From contig NC_039362.1 of the NCBI RefSeq assembly GCF_003573695.1, forward strand, positions 198,006,585 through 198,070,584: DNA of 64,000 nt, in the 5' to 3' direction. How positions within the stretch are numbered: position 1 is the first letter of the stretch; each line of letters opens with the position of its first letter. Under the pieces are notes generated by a model. That model made no database searches. It saw only the letters and a list, made by a program, of their open reading frames with translations, and was not told where the DNA came from. Both the position numbers and the translations under genes were made by a program. Of the stretch, positions 57,414 through 64,000 are shown one piece after another. The DNA comes from Papaver somniferum (taxonomy: Eukaryota > Streptophyta > Magnoliopsida > Ranunculales > Papaveraceae).

Positions 57414-59553
57414 GGAAAATCTAAGGGTGCACAGGAACCGATCCAGACCGACGAACCGTACCTGGTTTTGTACCGAACCGAGGAACGGGGTACAGGTACC
57501 GGTCCTAAAAATAGGAACCGAGGCTAGGGAGGTACAGGTACACAGTCCTGACCTAGTCCCATGCCGAACCGTACCGTCTGTACCGATTAGTTGTAGCCGT
57601 CATATTTAGGGGATGATAGATCAATAATAACCGTTGGATTAAGTTGTGGTATGTAAGCAAACATTATAGGGCTAGGGTTTCTATTCTCAATTTCGTTTCT
57701 TTTTTTCTTTCAGTCTCTCCTCTGTCTCTGAGAAGGAGAAGAAGTGTAGAACTCTATTGGATTACTCCTTTGTCTCGTTGATTGATATTGGTTTATGTCT
57801 CAGTTCTTACTAAGAGGTAATCAGATGTTTCAGATTTTGATTTTTTTCTTCAATTTAGGTTAACGTTTCTTCTAATCTGCATCTTCTTATCTGTGTACCT
57901 CTCTTTCATTATAATCATGTTTTCGTTGATGATTCGTGAATAATCAAGACAAAGCTTCGATGTGTAATCATTACTTTTGTGAAGTTTTGAATCTTTTGAT
58001 CTTGAAAGCTATGTCTGATTATTTTAGGGTTTAACTTTCACAGGGTAAGACAAAAGGAAAAGAAAGGAACTGAACTGGATTAAGTATCAATCAGATTATC
58101 TAAAGGAGTGGAGAAAGATAAGGAAAAGGTTAGAGATTTGTTGTTGTTTTGGATTATGTTGTTCCTAATTCAATGTCTAGTGTCTAGTGCTAATCTTTGA
58201 ATGGTAATGGTGCTGTTTTAGTAATTTGAGTACTTCTTTTTCTTTTTGTTAATGAAATTAGGGTGTTAGTAATTGTTCTGATTTCTAATTTACATGATTG
58301 CTAGAAGTAGGTAGATAATTAGTTAGTTACTCAATCTTTTGGTGTTGTCAAAGTGCATTTACTTGCAGTAATGCTCAAATTTTGTGGTTTTGTAACTTTT
58401 GTTTATAAAGTTAATATGGGTTAGGTGTTCCTACTAGTTACAATTAGCAATCTGGGATTACGATTTGGTTCATTATACTGCTGCTAGACTTTGTTGATGA
58501 TGATATAAGTACCAAGTAGTTAACTGCAATTACATGTTAGAGCAGGACAAGAATGACAAGTAGTTAGTTCTTATGTTTCATGAATCTTCTTATGTTTCAT
58601 CACCTCCCCGTTTGTCTAAATAAAATGGATTTTATAGAAATGAAGAATCAATAGGTACTGAGAAGTTAATGTGAATAGGTTTTTTGTTGCTTAAAGTTTT
58701 AGGAGTAGATAATCTTGATTTGTTTATCTGACTTGATCAAGTGTATTGTTGCAGATAATCTTGATTAGTTGCTGAAATTTGTTATTGGACTAGAGACAGG
58801 CTAAGGAAGCCAATACAACTTGATCTTCTATCTAATTACATACCAGATGATAATGTTGAACTTGAAGAAGGTAACATATAATTATACAAACATATATTGA
58901 TAAACATATTACATTATTACTTGTGTTTGGCAGTAATAGATATAGACTAATAGCTACTAACTGATATTATTTGTTTTTGCAGCGTTACTTGGTCCTATCA
59001 ACAATAATGCCACCACCACAAGTGTTGCTGACATGGATTAGAAGATCAAGATTCAAGACTTTGTATTTGTCATTGCCACCACTGTCCAGTCATTGCTACT
59101 GCAACACTAGCTTCACTGCTAGTTGTTCTTTTTTCAGATTTTCTCATTTTCAAGACTTAGTGTGTGTATTTGTATGCTACTGCCTACTGCTACTTGTTCT
59201 TTTTTCGTATTTTCAAGACTTTATTGTGTGTGTTTGGCCCTTTGGTTTGCTAGTATTATTGTTACTTATTAGTTGTTGCTTTGTTCTTTGATTGAGATAT
59301 TACTTAATATATTGAAAAACAGGTAAAATAGGTACTTAGATTTTCTGGGAAAATGACAGAAATATATGTCTGGAAAAGTACCGACTGGTACCGGAACCGT
59401 ACCTGGTACCGTACGTGTACTGAATGGTACCGGAACCGAGGTACAAGGTACAGGTACCGGTCCAAAATTTTGGAACCGAGGCTAGGGAGGTACAGGTACT
59501 CAGTCTCTCCAAGAACCGAGCCGAACCGTACCGTGTGCACCCTTAGGAAAATC
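57414..59553. mobile_element. Non-autonomous hAT element (copy 2)
   Basis: Element 57422-59545 (2124 bp) with GGAAAATC at 57414-57421 and 59546-59553, TAAGGGTGCAC/GTGCACCCTTA ends and the same subterminal repeats as copy 1. It has a short extra stretch (CTCTCCTCTGT) near 57715. No transposase frame. Confidence 0.92.
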
Positions 59554-59681
59554 TAGATTTATTACAGCATTGATTATTTTGCCTAAAGGGGATTATCCTT
59601 AACATATGATCTTGGTTTCATAAATTCTTGTGATTCCCAAACAAGAACATCATGAAGTTTCTAATTCCTTATACGAAAATG

Positions 59682-60580
59682 ACATCTCCTTTTCAGGTGA
59701 CCTTTGTTTCACAATAATGACAAATATAAGGAATGTTCTTACCCGGATTCGTATGTGCTGGCTTTGGAGGTTGATAAAATTTGCTCTTTCAAACCTTAAC
59801 TTCCAGTGAAGGTATTTAACTTTTGCCATCAGTGGAAACCTTTTGTTGAGAAGAATCACTAGCCTTGACAAATTTTACCTCTTTGCTATTACATGGAGCA
59901 TCTATTCCCTTATAGCCCAAACCTTGTGTATTACGATGATTTTTACTTGCTCCTAGCATAGTGGTTAATTTTTTCGAACTAGTATTGAACTTTTCCAAGT
60001 CCTCCTCCAACATCTTGATTTTATCAAGAGCATGAGCTAAATCAGCCTCAATGCGTTTTTCTCGAGAGAGAAAGACACTTTCTCTGTCATTGAAACAATT
60101 TTGTTGAGAGTCACACCTTGCTTCAGACTCTGCAAGTTTTTTTCAACATAAAGAGATTTCGACGAAGATTTTTCACATTCAGAATTCTTTGAACGTACAT
60201 CTTCTTCACGATCTTTAATAAGGGATTGTAAGAGATTATATCCAAAATCGTAACCTTTAAAGAGTTTTCTCAATTTCTTGTTTTCTAGACAGAGAGAGGT
60301 CAGAAACTCAGCCAAGTAAGATGTTTACTTATTTTTCTTCGTGAGATGGTCAAAAGGCTTGATGTATTGCGAGACTTCCTCATCAACACCATATCCCTCC
60401 TATGAATCACTTTCATCCGAAATATCATCCAACTGTTCATCTAGGCGTGTTTCCCAATTATACACAGTTTCAGACAATGAAGAATATGTGAGATATTTCT
60501 CAGGAGAAACAAAGCTTTGAACCAACTCAGAACGTTTCTGTACTGGTGATGCGTTGTTTGAGATAGTACATCTTTCCATA
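59682..60580 (-). pseudogene. Gag remnants of element 2 (copy 2)
   Basis: Knuckle with the shared one-base deletion (59682-59722), pre-knuckle frame 60013-59816, coiled-coil frame 60315-60037 (longer than in copy 1 because of an indel), and the acidic first ORF 60580-60325 interrupted by a nonsense codon. Confidence 0.6.
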
Positions 60581-60628
60581 GAGTCAGATTGCTATAAACA
60601 CAGACTTATAAGGTCTTAAACGTGTTTT

Positions 60629-60643
60629 CCTGCTCTGATACCA
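60629..60643 (-). promoter_or_regulatory. Primer-binding site of element 2
   Basis: TGGTATCAGAGCAGG on the element strand, two bases inside the LTR. Same primer tRNA as element 1. Absent from copy 1, where homology ends at 27440. Confidence 0.9.
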
Positions 60644-60645
60644 AT

Positions 60646-61539
60646 TGAAAAAGCGGGGGTCTAACAACCACACACAATATTTCGTTCGGAAATATGTATG
60701 GACTAACTCCAATATAATTCCAAGAGAATCAACTAGACAATCATACTCAATCAAGGAAATATATCTAAGAGTTATATCTCAATTTCTCAACACAATCTGC
60801 AATTGAACAGATAGAAATCTGTGAGCCTGATTGATATGAGAAATAACTTGAACGGTATCAAAAACCAATGTTCAAGTGTCAATCAATTTCAATTAACAAC
60901 CAAAGGTCGGATTTACCAATTGATTGAACTACGCACAACCTATGATATTTCAATTATATAAACAATACAATGCGGAAAAGAAATAACACAGACACCAAAA
61001 GTTTTGTTAACGAGGAAACCGCGCGCAAATGCAGAAAAACCCTAAGACCTAGTCCAGATTTGAACACCACATTGTATTAAGACGCTACAGACTCTATCCT
61101 ACTACAAGTTAACTTCGGACTGGAATGTAATTGAGCCCTAACCAATATCTCACTGATTAAGGTACTGTCACGTTCCTTACGCATCTGAATCCCAGCAGGA
61201 CTCTACGCACTTGATTCCCTTAGATGATCTCACCCACAACTAAGAGTTGTTATGACCCAAATTCGAAGACTTGATAAACAAATCTGTCTCCCACAGAAAA
61301 GTCTATTCTGAAAGATAAATATGTCTCCCGCAGAATATACCTATGAGGTTTGTTCCCTCTTTTGATAAATCAAGGTGAACAGGAACCAATTGACTTATAT
61401 TCCCGAAGAACGGCCTAGAAGTATCAAATCACCTCACAATAACTTAACTATATGGTAGTAGAACAAGTTGTTACTACCTATCAGAGATAAATCTCGAGCA
61501 AATTTTAGAGAAGATAGTACTCAATACGATAGAACAAGT
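60646..61539 (-). repeat. Element 2 right LTR (5' LTR), interrupted
   Basis: Begins TGAAAAAGCGGGGGTC and aligns with 52471 onward, then stops at 61539 where a plus-strand LTR begins. Its remaining ~1.5 kb should lie beyond the window. Confidence 0.85.
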
Positions 61540-64000
61540 TGTTAGAGCACTGCTCTGTCGAACTCGCAAGCGTTGCTATCTCAAGCTTGTTTGTCAAAAC
61601 TATAAGTCTTGATTTCTAGTCTACTTATAGCTAAGTCTCGGATTAGGATAGAAAGTGTAGTTGAGCATTAGACTTCACGGAGTTCATCGATTGAAAACAA
61701 AGAACTACTACGGGGAGCTAGTGGAACTTCATCAACAAAAGGTATGTGGAGACTTGAACTCATCCATCACTCAAAATTATATCTACTTTATCTCCTATTT
61801 GATACAAAAGTCGTATAGATATATAGACTTCGATTATACACATTTGATATTTTGAGTTGAGTTTAACTCGCTTACATATTTCTCGAAATATGTATTGGTA
61901 AGCTTTCGCTTTAACCAAGTTCATCTTATATTCTTGACGAAAGTCAAAAGATGATCATGTGAAAATCTTACATGATTTGTGTGAGACAGTCTTTTGATGT
62001 AGACTCGGAATGTTTCCTATTGATCATTCGATCACTTGAAAATTGCTTTGAAGCTAATAGTTTGTGTGAGACATCTATTGTCGTCTTCCAAGAATATTTC
62101 AATGATTGAAATGTTAGTTTAGAACAAATAACCATGATTGGATATAATACAATATGCGTACCTGTATGCTAGCTGTTGCAAGTTATTCCAAGTCTGGGAA
62201 CCATAATATGCATACCTGTATGTGTACTGATTGGTTAATGAAATCTGGGAACTTAGTATGCATACTGGTATGCGTACTGGCGTGAGTTTCAAGTTCCGAA
62301 AATTCAACTGAGTTTGGAAGGTATGCGTACCCATTTGCATACTGGCGAACCCAAACTAAGTCCAGCTAATTAGGTATGCGTACCCGTTTGCATACTTGAG
62401 TAGGTTATGTTCTAAAATCGGTTTTTCATGAACGAATACATTTATATACTAAGGAATGCAATCTTTTGCAAACCTTGGCTATAATGTTCATGAATTGATT
62501 CGAGTGAATCAAAATGGATTTTGATCCAATTGTATCTTGTGTACTTCTATGAGAATATAAAAAATTGACAACTCTAGAACTAGTTTCATTTTAGTCATTT
62601 GAACTAGTTATGGTTAAGATGAATATGGTTGACATGAAAGCATTCATATGGCTAACTTCGGTTAACTATTGTTGAGCCAACAAGGTGTACACATTTAGGA
62701 ACAATTACTCATATCTAAATGAAGTCACTTTTCATTTGTGTGTAACAAGCTAAGTTCGATCTAACGGTTGAAAGATATTAGCTTGAGTCTAATCAGGTTT
62801 TCATCTAACGGTGACTATTGAATGATTTGTTACCAAGGTAACATTGATTGAAAACCCTTATTTGAAGACTATATAAGGGAAAATTCTATCAACTGGGAAG
62901 CCTAATCCCCACACCTCCTGTGTGACACTAGTTGCGACTAGATTCGATTCTCCATTAGGTTTTTCCAAAACCCAGTAGGTTAACAACTTGAAGACTTCAT
63001 TAGGATTGTGAATCCAGCCTCAATTATGTTCTCTGTAGTTACATGTTCAGATCTTGCCGATTTCTATCGTATTGAGTACTATCTTCTCTAAGATTTGCCT
63101 GAGATTTAATCTACGATAGGCAAGATAAAAAGTAGTCACAAACATCTTCGTCCCATCGTTTGTGATTCCACAATATCTTGTTTCGCTACCATGCGATTAA
63201 GATTATTGTGAGGTGATTGATATTACTAGGCCGTTCTTCGGGAATATAAGTCCGGTGTATCAATTGGTTCATGTTCACCTTGATTTACCAAAAGACGAAA
63301 CAAAACTCATAGGTATAACTGTGGGAGACAGATTTATCTATCCAATAGACTTTTTCGTGTGAGACAGATTGGTTTATCAAGTATTCGACTTTGGGTCGTA
63401 GCAACTCTTAGTTGTGGGTGAGATCAACTAAGGGAATCAAGTGCGCAGAATCCGACGTGGTTCTAGAGGCATAAGGAATGTGACTGTACCTTGATCAGTG
63501 TGAGATTGGTTAGGGCTCAACTACATTCCAGTCCGAAGTTAACTTGGAGTAGGCTAATGTCTGTAGCGGCTTAATACAGTATGGTGTTCAAATCTGGACT
63601 AGGTCCCGAGATTTTTATGCATTTTCGGTTTTCTCGTTAACAAAATTTCTGGTGTTTGTGTTATTTCTTTTCTTCATTATATTTGTTTATATAAATGAAA
63701 TATCACAAGTTGCGCATAAGTGCAATCAATTGTCAATCCAACCTTTGGTTGTTGATTAAATTGATTGATACTTGGATACTGGTTTTTGATACCATGCAAG
63801 TTATTTCTTATATTCAATCGGGCTCACAAATTCCTATTTGTTTGATTGCAGATTGAATTGAGAAATAGAGATATAACTCTTGCATATATTTTTCTTAAGA
63901 TTGAGTCTGACTGTCTAGTTGATTCTCTTGAAAGTATATTGGAGTTAGTCCATACAAATTTCTAAGCAAAATATTGGGTGTGGTTTTTAGACCCCCGCTT
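61540..64000 (+). mobile_element. Plus-strand LTR, third subfamily, cut by window end
   Basis: Starts TGTTAGAGCACTGCTCTGTC and runs to ACCCCCGCTT at the last base. The expected end TTTTCA is a few bases outside, so length is about 2465 bp. TATA is at 62870-62876. It is inserted head-to-head into the 5' LTR of element 2. It could be a solo LTR or the 5' LTR of a whole element whose body lies to the right. Confidence 0.85.
62150..62400 (+). repeat. LTR motif array, GTATGCGTACC type
   Basis: Recurring TATGCGTACCTGTATGC, TATGCATACCTGTATG, TATGCATACTGGTATGCG and TATGCGTACCCGTTTGCATA. Third version of the U3 array, sharing GTTTGCA and TATGC cores with the 23320-23525 type. Confidence 0.7.

Larger units (their letters stand above)
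30022..60618. repeat. Segmental tandem duplication, copy 2
   Basis: Direct repeat of 1-27440. The copy-to-copy offset is 30021 at the left end, about 29993 at 48458, 30395 near 50416, 30764 near 52301 and 33162 beyond 56709. Each step matches a defined indel rather than gradual drift. Copy 2 is the more complete copy of element 2 and has the private Stowaway insertion. It is preceded by a 35-base A run (29986-30020). Single-base indels against copy 1 cluster at 40761-42470, which looks like consensus error. Confidence 0.97.
52471..61539 (-). mobile_element. Element 2: gag-only copia-type element (copy 2, fuller form)
   Basis: 3' LTR 52471-54905, polypurine tract 54906-54920, internal region to 60645 (including a 2.1-kb hAT), PBS 60629-60643, 5' LTR from 60646, interrupted at 61539 by another LTR. 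Without the hAT the internal region is about 3.6 kb, like element 1. Gag pieces are present, and no pol motif was found in either strand. Element 2 shares leader, PBS, polypurine tract and non-coding blocks with element 1, so they form one non-autonomous family with different subfamily LTRs. Confidence 0.85.

Noticed and set aside
1..64000. A biosynthetic or defence gene cluster
   Set aside because: Apart from one plastid-type gene per copy, everything readable is transposon-derived or decayed.

Overview
This window looks like repeat-rich plant nuclear DNA. It is AT-rich, genes have GT/AG introns, LTR primer-binding sites match the plant initiator-Met tRNA 3' end, and it carries copia, hAT, Stowaway, MULE-like and Helitron sequences. 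I cannot name the species from sequence alone. A Papaveraceae-like eudicot is a weak guess. There is no sign of bacterial operons, rRNA genes, CRISPR arrays or a biosynthetic gene cluster.

The main feature is a direct tandem segmental duplication with a period of about 30 kb. Bases 1-27440 (copy 1) recur at 30022-60618 (copy 2) with very high identity. The offset is 30021 at the left end and grows stepwise to 33178 at the right. Three steps explain most of the growth: a 444-bp loss with templated filler in copy 1 near 19771, a 368-bp Stowaway MITE gained only by copy 2 (51454-51821), and a 2398-bp deletion in copy 1 at 23546. Between the copies lies unique DNA (27441-30021) with a probable Helitron 3' end, a MULE-like MITE with a 9-bp target duplication, and small exon-like fragments.

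Each copy runs left to right as follows. First a decayed coding remnant on the minus strand. Then one ordinary three-exon gene on the minus strand with a transit-peptide-like start, whose two copies carry different lesions. Then a ~1-kb local duplication interrupted by a ~2.3-kb solo LTR, and fragments of a second LTR family (here LTR-B) in both orientations. Next is element 1 (copy 1: 10749-18465), a copia-type LTR element on the minus strand with long LTRs, a PBS, a polypurine tract and gag remnants but no recognisable pol. After that come more LTR-B pieces forming a large palindrome, ~1.8 kb of low-information DNA, and element 2 (complete-like form in copy 2, from 52471), a related gag-only element holding a ~2.1-kb non-autonomous hAT. 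The window ends inside another plus-strand LTR (61540-64000) inserted into the 5' LTR of element 2.

Apart from the one plastid-type gene, everything interpretable is transposon-derived. The most interesting points are the gag-only copia family, its LTR motif arrays that differ between subfamilies and change length between recent copies, templated filler DNA at a deletion, and a possible Helitron whose 5' edge coincides with the duplication breakpoint. A falsely joined pair of haplotypes is a real alternative to a genomic tandem duplication.
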